Shown here piece by piece: positions 18,141 through 27,926 of a stretch of 64,000 bases of DNA; position 1 is the first letter of the stretch; every line of letters starts with the position of its first letter. This stretch comes from Clostridium collagenovorans DSM 3089 (GTDB lineage: Bacteria > Bacillota > Clostridia > Clostridiales > Clostridiaceae). The notes beneath the pieces are model-generated. The model worked only from the letters and a program-made list of their open reading frames with translations, was not told the origin of the DNA and ran no database searches. Made by a program: the position numbers and the translations under genes. Location: the NCBI RefSeq assembly GCF_900130005.1, contig NZ_FQXP01000005.1, positions 242,244 through 306,243 of the forward strand, read 5' to 3'.

Positions 18141-19190
18141 CTAAACATATATTATATTAAATCCTGCTGATTTCTTTAACCTATTCATAATAGCAACACC
18201 CAAATCATACTCATCAAAGGCTTCAGATATTATTAAATCAACATCCATATCATCAAATTCCCTTAAGACCTTAAATAAATTTTTACCTACAGTCTGAATA
18301 TCAGTCCTAGTTCCTACAGATACTATTACTCCTTCTTTGTACATTGCCTTAGTTTCATCAGTAGCAATTATTGCCACTCGCTTTCCATCATCCTTATAAT
18401 TTTGCACCATTTCATTAATTTTTGCAACTGTTTTTTGTAATTCTCCACATATTATTTTCACTGGAGCCTTAGGTGCATAGTGTCTATACTTCATTCCAGG
18501 GGCTTTAGGTTTAAAATCTTCTCTTGGTTTTTCCATTACAGCTGGATCTATATAAACCTCTTCATCCACTTCTTTTAACATAGATAAAGTAATTCCTCCT
18601 GGTCTTAAGACACATAACTTATCTCCTGTAATATCTACTATTGTAGACTCTACTCCAACCTCACTATACTCTCCCCCTAAAATAAAGGGAACTTTTCCAC
18701 TTAAATCTTCAATACAATGCTCAACTCTTGTAGGACTAGGTTTACCTGATAAATTAGCTGATGGTGCAGCTATTGGTGTACCCACTTCCCTTATAAGTTT
18801 TAATGCTACTTCACTAGAAGGCATTCTAACACCTATTGTTTTTAATTGTGCACTAGTTTCATCTGGAATAATATCCTGCTTATTAAATACTATGGTAAGT
18901 GGACCTGGCCAAAATTTTTCCATTAACTTTTTAGCTTTTTCAGGTACTTCTTTAACATATTTTTTTATATCAAAGTCAGCTACATGAATAATTAAAGGGT
19001 TATCTTGAGGTCTTCCCTTAGCCTGAAATATCTTCTTTACTGCCTCAGCATTCAATGCATCAGCACCTAATCCATATACTGTCTCCGTTGGAAACGCTAC
19101 AACTTCACCCATCTTTATATATTCCGCAGCTTCTTTAATTAAACTTTCATCTATATTTTTTTCATCTATAATTACAACTTTTGTTTCCAA
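18141..19190 (-). CDS. ywlC: L-threonylcarbamoyladenylate synthase (Sua5/YwlC type)
   Basis: Makes threonylcarbamoyl-AMP from Thr, bicarbonate and ATP for tRNA t6A37. The YrdC domain (about 15-200) contains FPTETVYGLGADA and KGRPQDNPLIIHV, and a C-terminal Sua5 domain (about 240-349) follows, giving the long form. I choose TTG at 19190: AGAGG lies 8 nt upstream, whereas the GTG at 19199 overlaps that SD. It starts 21 nt after the ZIP transporter gene, so the two are probably cotranscribed. Confidence 0.93.
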   Translation of the reverse strand: METKVVIIDEKNIDESLIKEAAEYIKMGEVVAFPTETVYGLGADALNAEAVKKIFQAKGRPQDNPLIIHVADFDIKKYVKEVPEKAKKLMEKFWPGPLTIVFNKQDIIPDETSAQLKTIGVRMPSSEVALKLIREVGTPIAAPSANLSGKPSPTRVEHCIEDLSGKVPFILGGEYSEVGVESTIVDITGDKLCVLRPGGITLSMLKEVDEEVYIDPAVMEKPREDFKPKAPGMKYRHYAPKAPVKIICGELQKTVAKINEMVQNYKDDGKRVAIIATDETKAMYKEGVIVSVGTRTDIQTVGKNLFKVLREFDDMDVDLIISEAFDEYDLGVAIMNRLKKSAGFNIIYV

Positions 19191-19211
19191 ATTCTTCACC
19201 TCTAATTTATA

Positions 19212-19937
19212 CTAAAAAGCAAGCACCATAAATAATCCTATACCAATACCTACTAAGGTATACAAAAAGCTATACTTTCCTCCACAGGCTTCTTTAGCTT
19301 CAAAATACATCTGCCCAAGTGACACATACATCATAACTCCTCCAGCTAAAGCTAATGAAATAGCCAAAATCATTGGTGATATACTACCTACTCTAAGTCC
19401 TATTAAAGTTCCTAAGACCGCTGGTAATCCAGTTACCAGTGCATAAAAGTAAATCTTCCAATTACTTTCATCAGAGAACTTTAAAGGTGATGCCACTGCT
19501 ACCCCTTCTGGTATATCATGTAACATTATTATAATACTCATTTTTAACGCTAGAGTTGCTCCACTAGCAAAGCCCAACCCTACTACTAATCCTTCAGGGA
19601 AGTTATGTAATGCAAGTGATAATCCAACCATAAATGCAACCCTTTTATGCTTATTACCATTAAAAGATTCCGCAATCTTATTACCTATATATATAACACC
19701 CATTCCAAATAATAAAAATATAAGTGTATTAATTCCACCTAAATCCTTATACGCTTCTGGAATTAATTCAAAAATAGATATTGAAATCATTATTCCACAA
19801 GCAATAGCTGTAACATATCCTAAAAACTTCTTAGAGCTAGTTTTGGTTCCTGTTTGAACTCCAATAAAAGCTCCTATCATAGTTCCTATCATAGACATAA
19901 CCAACGAAAACATCACCATATTATGTACATTACTCAT
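19212..19937 (-). CDS. ZIP-family divalent metal transporter
   Basis: A 241-aa membrane protein with about eight helices. Metal-binding motifs HNFPEG (helix 4) and HDIPEG (helix 5) identify the ZIP family, ZupT-like, which takes up zinc or other divalent cations. AAGGAG precedes the ATG. It is upstream of and close to the tsaC-like gene. Substrate cannot be read from the sequence. Confidence 0.9.
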   Translation of the reverse strand: MSNVHNMVMFSLVMSMIGTMIGAFIGVQTGTKTSSKKFLGYVTAIACGIMISISIFELIPEAYKDLGGINTLIFLLFGMGVIYIGNKIAESFNGNKHKRVAFMVGLSLALHNFPEGLVVGLGFASGATLALKMSIIIMLHDIPEGVAVASPLKFSDESNWKIYFYALVTGLPAVLGTLIGLRVGSISPMILAISLALAGGVMMYVSLGQMYFEAKEACGGKYSFLYTLVGIGIGLFMVLAF

Positions 19938-20085
19938 AATTATCTCCTTAAAATTTATTACTTCTTTTAATATATACGTATATGAAATTTATTTATAACC
20001 CCATAAATACAAGTTATGCTTATCATATATATTAATTTTAAGGAGGTTTTATTTTCCTAAAGTTATATTCTAAATTATAAAAATT

Positions 20086-20667
20086 TTATATGGATACTCT
20101 AAAAAACTTAATTTTCTCTATAGCTGTATTAGAAAACTTTGCACTAGTACAGTATCTATATAGCATATCTAAAAAACTATATTTAATATATCTACCCTTT
20201 AAGAAACTATAGTAATAAATTCTAGTGCTTTTATCTTCCATAACCAAATTACTTTCATACTCTAAAATTTCTTTATACTTACTTAATGCCTTTCTCTCCA
20301 ATTGTCTAAAGGTTTTTTTCTTTATTTTCTTTTTGCTTCCAACGATAATTATAATTTTATCATCTTCACCTACAGCGTGAACATATACTATCTTATCACA
20401 ATTTACACTGTAGTTTTTTCCTAAAAAACCATGCCTTATTCTTATTTTGCCATCATCATATTTTAGCTCCATTAAATCCTCAAAGGATTTTCTAAAAACC
20501 TCTAAAACTATGAGTAACTGTATAACAACTAAACATGCAATATAGATTTCACCTTTTTTACCGGATAAGAATAATGCCACTGGCAAAAAAGCAAAAATAA
20601 AGCTCATATAAAAAACAAAGATTATGTAATTACTTTTTTGTTTTTTTATAGCTTTATCTATATTCAT
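20086..20667 (-). CDS. hypothetical two-helix membrane protein with cytosolic domain
   Basis: A 193-aa protein with two adjacent membrane helices (about 14-35 and 40-58) followed by a beta-rich basic domain (about 65-193), a layout resembling bacterial PH-like (YdbT/YdbS) proteins, though I do not recognise a firm match. The run SKKKIKKKTFRQLERKA is strongly basic. Good SD (AGAGGTG). It lies between prfA and the ZIP gene; function unknown. Confidence 0.7.
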   Translation of the reverse strand: MNIDKAIKKQKSNYIIFVFYMSFIFAFLPVALFLSGKKGEIYIACLVVIQLLIVLEVFRKSFEDLMELKYDDGKIRIRHGFLGKNYSVNCDKIVYVHAVGEDDKIIIIVGSKKKIKKKTFRQLERKALSKYKEILEYESNLVMEDKSTRIYYYSFLKGRYIKYSFLDMLYRYCTSAKFSNTAIEKIKFFRVSI

Positions 20668-20837
20668 ATACCTAACACCTCTCGTTTACTCTTAAAGTTA
20701 CTTCTCCACTTATAGTATCTATAAATGCATTAGCTAGAATTTTTACATAAATTACAATAAGAAATCAAAACAATTTTCATCCACTCTTTAAATAAATAAT
20801 TACTTCTATATCAATAAACTATTATTTATATTATAAA

Positions 20838-20869
20838 ATCTATCCCTCTTTTTTAAAAGAGGGATAGAT
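20838..20869 (-). terminator. terminator after prfA
   Basis: A 15-bp stem, ATCTATCCCTCTTTT (20838-20852) with its complement (20855-20869), lies 36 nt after the prfA stop, with T-rich flanks. Confidence 0.85.
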
Positions 20870-20904
20870 AAATTTTTTCTTATTTTTTTAATTTAATTTT
20901 TATT

Positions 20905-21984
20905 CTAGAAATCACTATTACCCATAGCTTCCATTTTTTTAGACTGCTCTTCTGTAATAAGTGCATCTATAACTTCTTGAATATCCCCATCTAAGAACTG
21001 TTCTAACTTATATAAAGTTAATCCTATTCTATGCTCTGTAACTCTTCCTTGTGGGTAGTTATATGTTCTAATTCTTTCACTTCTATCTCCAGTACCAACC
21101 TGACTCTTTCTGTCATCTGCAATACCCTTATTTCTTTCTGCTTCAGCCATCTCATATAATCTTGAACGTAAGATTTTTAAAGCCTTTTCCTTATTCTTTA
21201 ACTGTGATTTTTCATCCTGACATGATACCACAAGTCCTGTTGGTATATGCGTCATTCTTACAGCAGAGTCAGTAGTGTTAACACACTGGCCACCGTTTCC
21301 TGATGCTCTAAATACATCAATTCTTAAATCATTTGCATTAATTTCAATTTCTACATCATCAACTTCTGGTAATACAGCTACTGTAGCTGTTGATGTATGA
21401 ATTCTTCCGCTTGATTCTGTATCAGGTACCCTTTGTACTCTATGCACTCCACTTTCATACTTAAACTTACTGTATGCGCCATCACCTTTAACCATAAATA
21501 CTACTTCTTTGAATCCACCAATGTCAGTTTCATTAGCACTCATAACTTCATATTTCCAGTTTTGTTTTTCTGCATATTTAACATACATTCTAAATAAATT
21601 AGCTGCAAATAGAGCTGCTTCATCTCCACCTGCTCCACCTCTAATTTCTATGAAAACGTTTTTGGAGTCATTAGGGTCCTTAGGTAATAATAATATTTTT
21701 AATTCTGACTCAAGAACTTCTTTATCTGCTTGTAATTGCTTTAAATCTTCTTGAATCATGTCTCTCATATCTTTATCACTTTCCATAGAAAGCATTTCTT
21801 TGTTTTCTTCTATACCTTCTACAGCTTTTTTGTATTCTCTATACTTTAAAACTATAATTTCAACCTCTGAATGTTCTTTACAAAGTTTTTGCCATTCCTT
21901 TTGGTTTGACATAACACTTGGATCACTAATCTTTATTGACAGCTCTTCGTACTTGTTTTCTAAAAAGTTCAATCTATCTAACAT
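20905..21984 (-). CDS. prfA: peptide chain release factor 1
   Basis: Recognises UAA and UAG and triggers peptide release. It is 359 aa with the GGQ hydrolysis motif in RASGNGGQCVNTTDSAVR and the upstream RGGAGGDEAALFA block. GGAGTGA precedes the ATG. It is directly downstream of prmC, which methylates the GGQ glutamine, a functional pairing. Confidence 0.97.
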   Translation of the reverse strand: MLDRLNFLENKYEELSIKISDPSVMSNQKEWQKLCKEHSEVEIIVLKYREYKKAVEGIEENKEMLSMESDKDMRDMIQEDLKQLQADKEVLESELKILLLPKDPNDSKNVFIEIRGGAGGDEAALFAANLFRMYVKYAEKQNWKYEVMSANETDIGGFKEVVFMVKGDGAYSKFKYESGVHRVQRVPDTESSGRIHTSTATVAVLPEVDDVEIEINANDLRIDVFRASGNGGQCVNTTDSAVRMTHIPTGLVVSCQDEKSQLKNKEKALKILRSRLYEMAEAERNKGIADDRKSQVGTGDRSERIRTYNYPQGRVTEHRIGLTLYKLEQFLDGDIQEVIDALITEEQSKKMEAMGNSDF

Positions 21985-22151
21985 GCCATTATCACTCCGT
22001 ATCTATATTTTAACATTATTTTATTATATCATAAGTCTTTGTACTTCTCAATAAAGCCTAATAGCTTTATATATACCAATATTACGTAGATTTTACACTA
22101 ACACTATGATGATTTACATATAATTTTTTCCTCTCTCAATTATATATTTTA

Positions 22152-23006
22152 TTACTTTGGTAAAAATCCTATAACTACTCTATCTAACCCCGAAAAATCC
22201 TGTAAAGCATAAATACTTTCAAAGCCATTTTCCTTTAATATAGAAATAACATCATCCTTTTGATCATGCCCTATTTCATAAGCTAAAGCTCCACCTTTTT
22301 TTAAAACTTTTAAGCTTTGAGTAGTTATTGTTCTATAAAAATTTAATCCATCCTCTCCACCACAAAGTGCTATATAGGGTTCATAATCCTTAACATCTTC
22401 CATCAATGTAGGAATAACATCCTTCCTTATATATGGAGGATTGGAAACTATCATATCAAAACTTTCTTTATCCTCTATAGCTTTCTGAAGCAAATCACTA
22501 TATTGAACTTTAGCTCTTTGCTCTAACTTTAAATTAAATATATTTCTTTCAGTTACATCTAAAGCCACTTCATCAATATCATATGAATTTAATGTAATAT
22601 CCTTTAAAAAGCTACATATAGCTACTCCTATAGCTCCACTTCCTGAACATAAATCACAGACCTTCAAATATGAGTTCTCTTTTATTATTTTTATAGCTTC
22701 CTCAACTAAAATCTCTGTATCTGCTCTTGGAATTAATACTCCTGGCTTTATTAAAATATCTAAACCCATAAATTCAGTTTTCCCTAAAATATATTTAGTA
22801 GGCATCTTTTTTCTTCTTAATTCCACCAACTTAAAAAACTCTTCTTCCTGAGATTTAGATAATTCTTCTTCTCTATTCATAAGTATAAACATTTTATCTT
22901 TATTTAAAACCTTACACATCAACAATTGAGAGTCTAATATGTAATTTTCAATTTCCGCATCCTTAAGTGTAAAATTAGACTTTATTAATGCTTCTCCTAT
23001 ATTCAT
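22152..23006 (-). CDS. prmC: release factor glutamine methyltransferase
   Basis: N5-glutamine methylation of the GGQ motif of release factors by SAM. It is 284 aa with an N-terminal helical domain, SAM motif CDLCSGSGAIGVAI and catalytic NPPY (SNPPYIRKD). AAGGTGA precedes the ATG. It is located between the DUF1385 gene and prfA. Confidence 0.95.
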   Translation of the reverse strand: MNIGEALIKSNFTLKDAEIENYILDSQLLMCKVLNKDKMFILMNREEELSKSQEEEFFKLVELRRKKMPTKYILGKTEFMGLDILIKPGVLIPRADTEILVEEAIKIIKENSYLKVCDLCSGSGAIGVAICSFLKDITLNSYDIDEVALDVTERNIFNLKLEQRAKVQYSDLLQKAIEDKESFDMIVSNPPYIRKDVIPTLMEDVKDYEPYIALCGGEDGLNFYRTITTQSLKVLKKGGALAYEIGHDQKDDVISILKENGFESIYALQDFSGLDRVVIGFLPK

Positions 23007-23033
23007 TAATTCACCTTTTTTCTAGTTTAACTA

Positions 23034-23948
23034 TTATTCTTCTATGCCTTCAGCTGCCTTTAAGGAAGCTATTGCAACCTCAAGTTGTTCTAAATCTGGT
23101 TCCTTTGTTGTTAATTTCTGAAGCATAAGCCCCGGATAAGACATTATTTTACTTAACTTACCCTCACTTTTTCCCATCCATCTTATAATTTCATAGGTTA
23201 CTCCAGATACTACAGGTAAAAGTAACAATCTAAAAAATATTCTTTCTAAATAATTCCCCCATCCTGTAAATGTAAATAACACTATACTAACTATCATAAC
23301 CAAGAACATGAAATTTGTACCACACCTTGGATGTAATCTTCCAAACCTCTGTGCATTCTCAGGAGTTAATTCAACCCCATTTTCATAACAGAAAATAGTT
23401 TTATGCTCAGCACCATGATACTGAAATACCCTCTTTATATCTCCCATCTTTCCTATTAAATATATATACGCTAGAAATATACCTACTCTTATTACACCCT
23501 CTAATATATTCAATAATAATACATTCTCAATTCCTATCTTTTTAAATATATTAGCAGCAGTAGTTGGCAATATAAAAAATAGTAACATTGAAAATATTAA
23601 TGATAATACTAATGATATTCCTATTAATACATCACCTGTTTTATCTTTAAACACTCTAGTCATCCATTGATCAATTTTACTTTCCTTAGCATCCTCATCA
23701 TCTTCAAAAAAAGTTGAAGAATAATTTAGAGCTTTTATTCCAATGACTAAAGATTCTATTAAGTTCACGAATCCCCTTATCAAAGGCAATGCTAATATCT
23801 TATACCTTTTCCCTAAGGGAATAATTTCATCTTTTTTAACTATAATTTCACCATCAGGTTTTCTTACCGCAGTGGCAGTTGCTGCTTGCCCTCTCATCAT
23901 TACGCCTTCAATTACCGCTTGCCCACCAACATTAACCCTTTTGCTCAC
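23034..23948 (-). CDS. yqhQ: DUF1385 (YqhQ-like) membrane protein
   Basis: A 304-aa protein with the family start VGGQAVIEGVMMRG and the motif YHGAEHKTIFCYENG (about 176-190) then HPRCGTNF. Four or five membrane helices. Start is GTG 23948 after GGGGGAG. The role is unknown; the position between tdk and prmC is the common clostridial order. Confidence 0.9.
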   Translation of the reverse strand: MSKRVNVGGQAVIEGVMMRGQAATATAVRKPDGEIIVKKDEIIPLGKRYKILALPLIRGFVNLIESLVIGIKALNYSSTFFEDDEDAKESKIDQWMTRVFKDKTGDVLIGISLVLSLIFSMLLFFILPTTAANIFKKIGIENVLLLNILEGVIRVGIFLAYIYLIGKMGDIKRVFQYHGAEHKTIFCYENGVELTPENAQRFGRLHPRCGTNFMFLVMIVSIVLFTFTGWGNYLERIFFRLLLLPVVSGVTYEIIRWMGKSEGKLSKIMSYPGLMLQKLTTKEPDLEQLEVAIASLKAAEGIEE

Positions 23949-23986
23949 AATACTCCCCCCTTTTTATAAAAAATCTTTAATAATAT

Positions 23987-24580
23987 TTACTTCTTATAAG
24001 CCTCTTTATATTTTAAATAACACTCTGCACATAAAGATTCATATTCTACCATTTCTCCATTATCTATAACTACTTGATCTCCTTCAAATATAAATCTTCC
24101 ATTTATCATTCTACCATTAAAAACACCCTTTTTACCACACTTACAAATGGTTTTTAGTTCCTCCAAAGAATGAGCAATTAAAAGTAGTCTACTACTTCCC
24201 TCAAAGCCTTGAGCTAAGAAGTCTGTTCTAAGACCATAGCATACTACCGGTATATCCATCTTAACAGCAACTTCTAATAATTCATCCACATGATGACTCT
24301 TTAGAAACTGTGCTTCATCTACAAGGACACAATTAACTTCTCCATGCTTATTTATATAACTTCTAAATTTCTCTAAAAGATTATGTTCATTATCAACTAA
24401 TATATCTACTTCTCTTATTATACCCAACCTAGATACTACAGTATTACCGCCCTTCGTATCTATTTTAGGCTTTATAATAACTACTTTCATACCTCTTTCT
24501 TCATAGTTATGTGCTACCTGAAGAAGATTGGTAGACTTTCCACAATTCATTGCACCGTATCTAAAATATAATTTACTCAT
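23987..24580 (-). CDS. tdk: thymidine kinase
   Basis: Phosphorylates thymidine for salvage. A 197-aa type II enzyme with P-loop YGAMNCGKSTNLL, the VLVDEAQFL Walker B and zinc-site cysteines CKCG and CAEC. It is divergent from rpmE and upstream of the DUF1385 gene. Confidence 0.96.
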   Translation of the reverse strand: MSKLYFRYGAMNCGKSTNLLQVAHNYEERGMKVVIIKPKIDTKGGNTVVSRLGIIREVDILVDNEHNLLEKFRSYINKHGEVNCVLVDEAQFLKSHHVDELLEVAVKMDIPVVCYGLRTDFLAQGFEGSSRLLLIAHSLEELKTICKCGKKGVFNGRMINGRFIFEGDQVVIDNGEMVEYESLCAECYLKYKEAYKK

Positions 24581-24779
24581 ATAATTATTTACTCCTTAGT
24601 CTTAAAGTTATGTTCATGAAACTAGAATATCTTAATTTATTATAGTTAATTTACCCTGAAATAACAATAGAACCTTATTAAACTTTGAAACTATATTATT
24701 GACTTAAATTATTATTTTATGATAGAATGTAATGGTTGATGACGGTATGCATTAAATTTCTTAAGAGAGGTGAATGTAT

Positions 24780-24989
24780 ATGAAAAAGGATTTACATCCA
24801 AATTACCACACAGACGCAGTTGTTAAATGTGCTTGTGGTGAAACTTTTGTAACTGGTTCTGTTAAACCAGAACTTAAAGTTGAGGTTTGCTCAAAATGTC
24901 ACCCATTCTACACTGGAAAGCAAAAGTCAATAGATGCTGGTGGAAGAGTAGACAAATTCATGAAAAAGTTCAATATCAAAATGGACTAA
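24780..24989 (+). CDS. rpmE: 50S ribosomal protein L31, zinc-binding form
   Basis: 69 aa from ATG 24780 (MKKDLHPNYH). The cysteines in KCACG and VCSKCHPF form the CxC/CxxC zinc site, so this is the C+ paralogue. GAGAGG is 9 nt before 24780, whereas the in-frame ATG at 24774 is too close to the SD. It is followed by a strong terminator. Confidence 0.96.
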   Translation: MKKDLHPNYHTDAVVKCACGETFVTGSVKPELKVEVCSKCHPFYTGKQKSIDAGGRVDKFMKKFNIKMD

Positions 24990-25002
24990 TTCAAGTGCTT
25001 AT

Positions 25003-25034
25003 AAGAAAGAAACTTCGGTTTCTTTCTTTTTTAC
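25003..25034 (+). terminator. rpmE terminator with UUCG tetraloop
   Basis: AAGAAAGAAAC (25003-25013), loop TTCG, then GTTTCTTTCTT and a T run. This is a textbook intrinsic terminator capped by a stable C(UUCG)G tetraloop. Confidence 0.95.
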
Positions 25035-25060
25035 TTTTTTGTACTAATTATAAAACTTAA

Positions 25061-25106
25061 AAGGCTACTTTATAATCATATAACTTCTTAATTATAAAGT
25101 AGCCTT
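25061..25106. terminator. hairpin between rpmE and rho
   Basis: A perfect 16-bp stem, AAGGCTACTTTATAAT (25061-25076) with 25091-25106, loop 14 nt. It lies about 140 nt after the rho stop. U-tracts are weak on both strands, so it may be a 3' end stabiliser or a bidirectional terminator. Confidence 0.6.
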
Positions 25107-25244
25107 AAAATACACTATATAAAATACACCCTTAATAATTTTTGAAACACAAAATGTTTTACTAAATATTATTTATAACTTTTTATACACATATAATTAA
25201 TTTTTAAATATTATAAACTTAATTTTATTCACTTGAATTTAAAC

Positions 25245-27149
25245 TTATTTGTTATTATTGTTGTTGTAATTATTATTATTGTTATATCTATTATTTGAAT
25301 ACTCTCTATTATTATTGTTGTAATTATTTTCTCTATTGTTATTATAATTATTATTCTCTTTATGATATGGATTCTTAGTTAATAATTCTATATTTTTGCT
25401 TACTTGCATCATAAATTCATTATTATTCTTCGTTTTACCAATCATTCTAATAAGTCTTTCAGTCATTATATTTAAATTACCTTCGTTATACATAGTATAC
25501 ATATTTTTTCTTATGCTTGAAGATAACTCAAACTCTTCTGCTGTTAGAAGTAAATCATCTCTTCTAGTACCTGATTTATAAATATCAATAGCTGGGAATA
25601 TTCTATTCTCTTGAAGCTTTCTATCTAAGTGAACTTCCATATTTCCTGTACCCTTAAACTCTTCAAAAACCATATCATCCATTCTACTACCAGTATCAAC
25701 TAAAGCAGTAGCTAATATAGTTAAACTTCCACCTTCCTCAATATTTCTAGCAGCACCAAAGAATTTTTTAGGCATTGTTAAAGCGCCTGGATCTAAACCT
25801 CCAGATAAAGTTCTTCCAGTTGGTGTGATTATTAAGTTATATGCTCTAGAAAGTCTTGTTAAACTATCTAATAATATAACCACATCTTGTCCTTGCTCCA
25901 CCATTCTCTTAGCTCTTTCAAGTACCATAGATGCAACCTTTCCATGGTTATGTGGTTCTTCATCAAAAGTTGAGTATATGACTTCCCCCTCTTCTGCTAT
26001 AAATCTTTGAAGGTCTGTTACTTCCTCTGGTCTTTCATCTATTAATAAAACTATAAGTTTTACTTCTGGATTATTAGTCTTTATGCTCTTAGCTAATTTT
26101 TTAAGTATAGTTGTTTTTCCTGCTTTAGGTGGGGCAACTATAAGCCCTCTTTGTCCTTTACCTATTGGAGAAATTATATCCATAAGTCTAGAGGCTATAT
26201 CAGCTGAAAAACTTTCTAATTTTAATCTTTCTTTTGGATATATTGGAGTTAACTTTTCAAAAGGTACTCTTGTAACAGCTTTTTCTGGATTTTCACCATT
26301 TATACTTTCAACATAAAGTAAAGCCTTGAATTTTTCCCCTTCTTTAGGTATTCTTACTCTTCCCTTAACCGCATCACCTGTTTTTAAATTAAATCTTCTT
26401 ATTTGAGAAGGCGATACATATATATCCTTAGAGCTAGTTAAATAGTTATCTCCTCTTAAGAAACCATAACTATTATTTTCAACAATCTCTAATACTCCAC
26501 TAGCACTGTCAGATTCATCTATCATTTCTTTTAATCTTTCTTTTTTATCATAGTCTCTTCTTCCATCATTATTTTCATAATTATTGTTTGAATAACTATT
26601 ATTTGAATAACTATTGTTTGAATAACTATTGTTTGAGTAATTATTATTTTGATAATTGTTGTTTTGATAGCTTCTATTCTCATAACTATTATTTTGATAA
26701 CTTCTATTGTTATCATAGTTATTATAATTATTTCTATTATTGTTTACACTATCATTGTCATAATTTCGATTATTATATGTTCTAGTATGTGTTGTATCAT
26801 TATTATTGGTTCTGTCATTTCTTATAAAAGTCTTGTTCTGTGGATAATTAGTTCTTATGCTTGTATCTTCTGTTTTCTCTTCATCACTATTTGATTTTTC
26901 ATCTTCAATGACTGAAGAGTTTTCTTTACTTTCAATAACTTCTTCTATTTTATCAGATGGCTCATTACCCTTAGTAGATATTTTTTCAGATAAAACAACT
27001 CCATTTTTCTCAATGGATAAAGGTGATTTACCTTTTATTAATTCAATTAATTCCATCTTTCTAAATTTATATGCATTATTGATACCAAGTTCTTTAGCTA
27101 TTGCTTTTAGTTCCACCAAATTTTTATTTTCTAAGTCAATACGCGTCAC
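25245..27149 (-). CDS. rho: transcription termination factor Rho with Asn-rich insertion and tail
   Basis: RNA-dependent hexameric ATPase that ends transcription. The 634 aa are far above the usual 420 or so. Layout: N-terminal helical Rho-N domain (about 5-42), acidic linker, Asn/Tyr-rich low-complexity insertion (about 101-197), RNA-binding domain (about 215-290 with SYGFLR), RecA-like ATPase with Walker A APPKAGKTTIL and Walker B VILLDSLTR, and a second Asn-rich tail of 42 residues. Clostridium botulinum Rho has been reported to form prion-like aggregates through such an insertion. Start is GTG 27149 with a weak GGTGA; a stop codon lies 30 nt upstream in frame. Confidence 0.95.
   Translation of the reverse strand: MTRIDLENKNLVELKAIAKELGINNAYKFRKMELIELIKGKSPLSIEKNGVVLSEKISTKGNEPSDKIEEVIESKENSSVIEDEKSNSDEEKTEDTSIRTNYPQNKTFIRNDRTNNNDTTHTRTYNNRNYDNDSVNNNRNNYNNYDNNRSYQNNSYENRSYQNNNYQNNNYSNNSYSNNSYSNNSYSNNNYENNDGRRDYDKKERLKEMIDESDSASGVLEIVENNSYGFLRGDNYLTSSKDIYVSPSQIRRFNLKTGDAVKGRVRIPKEGEKFKALLYVESINGENPEKAVTRVPFEKLTPIYPKERLKLESFSADIASRLMDIISPIGKGQRGLIVAPPKAGKTTILKKLAKSIKTNNPEVKLIVLLIDERPEEVTDLQRFIAEEGEVIYSTFDEEPHNHGKVASMVLERAKRMVEQGQDVVILLDSLTRLSRAYNLIITPTGRTLSGGLDPGALTMPKKFFGAARNIEEGGSLTILATALVDTGSRMDDMVFEEFKGTGNMEVHLDRKLQENRIFPAIDIYKSGTRRDDLLLTAEEFELSSSIRKNMYTMYNEGNLNIMTERLIRMIGKTKNNNEFMMQVSKNIELLTKNPYHKENNNYNNNRENNYNNNNREYSNNRYNNNNNYNNNNNK
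26580..26639 (-). repeat. 15-bp tandem repeat coding YSNNS units in rho
   Basis: Four consecutive 15-nt units encode YSNNS, YSNNS, YSNNS, YSNNN (Rho residues 171-190) inside a larger Asn-rich tract (26559-26849). Near-identical units allow slippage-driven length change in frame. Confidence 0.85.
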
Positions 27150-27638
27150 AAATTTTTCACCAAAGCTATCTTCTATCTATATATTAGCCTGGTGATTCCT
27201 CCCTTCACTTACAAATCTTTACTTACATTATTTAATTCAACCCTCATAATATAGAAATAACCATTTATTCTTTTATAAATATTAAACTGCTAAAATTTAA
27301 TCACGTATGCGGAAATTATTATAAATTTAGTAAATTTGATTAGAAATGCATTGTATACTTATACATTACAATTACTCTTCTTATTTTATTAATTCATTTG
27401 CCTAAGACTTTTATTATAACTTAAGACAAACCTTTATTTTATTGTATCATATAAAATAATGGATTTACAATTAAAATAATTATATTTAACATACTTATTT
27501 ACTTTTATGTATATTAATAACTTTATATTATAAAGTATGATTTAAAATTTATTTTAAAATGTAAAATCTATACTACCTTTTAATTATACCACTAATTACA
27601 AATTTTAAATATATATGTTTTATAAATTTTTTATTATT
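27150..27638. other. 489-bp intergenic region upstream of rho
   Basis: AT-rich, no ORF. On the minus strand near 27193-27205 there is a strong Shine-Dalgarno-like GGGAGGA with no start codon at usable distance, about 50 nt before the rho start; it could mark a leader peptide with a rare start, or nothing. No other structure found. Confidence 0.4.
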
Positions 27639-27926
27639 TTATTTTGACATTAGTTCATCAAGGGAAAAATATTGATTTCTAAAATAGTAATTTATTAAAA
27701 AATGTTCTTCTGCTTTTTTTATGTTGGAAAATACTCTTTTCATATTAGGTAAGTTAAAATCATCTTCTAGTCTCTTTATATCCAAACAATCATATTTCTT
27801 CATAAGCAATAAAAGTAAATATTTACATTCCTTATCTTCTAAAATTTTATGTTGCTCCTCTAATGAGATCCCTTTTATACTACATATTAAATTTATTATT
27901 TTTGTATACTTTTCAGAAGTTATCAT
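27639..27926 (-). CDS. hypothetical small helical protein
   Basis: A 95-aa protein, mostly helical and charged, no membrane segment, no motif I recognise. It has a good SD (AGGTGG) before ATG and stands alone between rho and the DUF1934 gene. SIKGISLEEQHKILEDKE is amphipathic. Function unknown. Confidence 0.65.
   Translation of the reverse strand: MITSEKYTKIINLICSIKGISLEEQHKILEDKECKYLLLLLMKKYDCLDIKRLEDDFNLPNMKRVFSNIKKAEEHFLINYYFRNQYFSLDELMSK

Noticed and set aside
26588..26894. Plus-strand frames over the Asn-rich part of rho, and the idea of a CRISPR array
   Set aside because: The frames are low-complexity shadows. The 15-bp repeats are contiguous and coding, without spacers.
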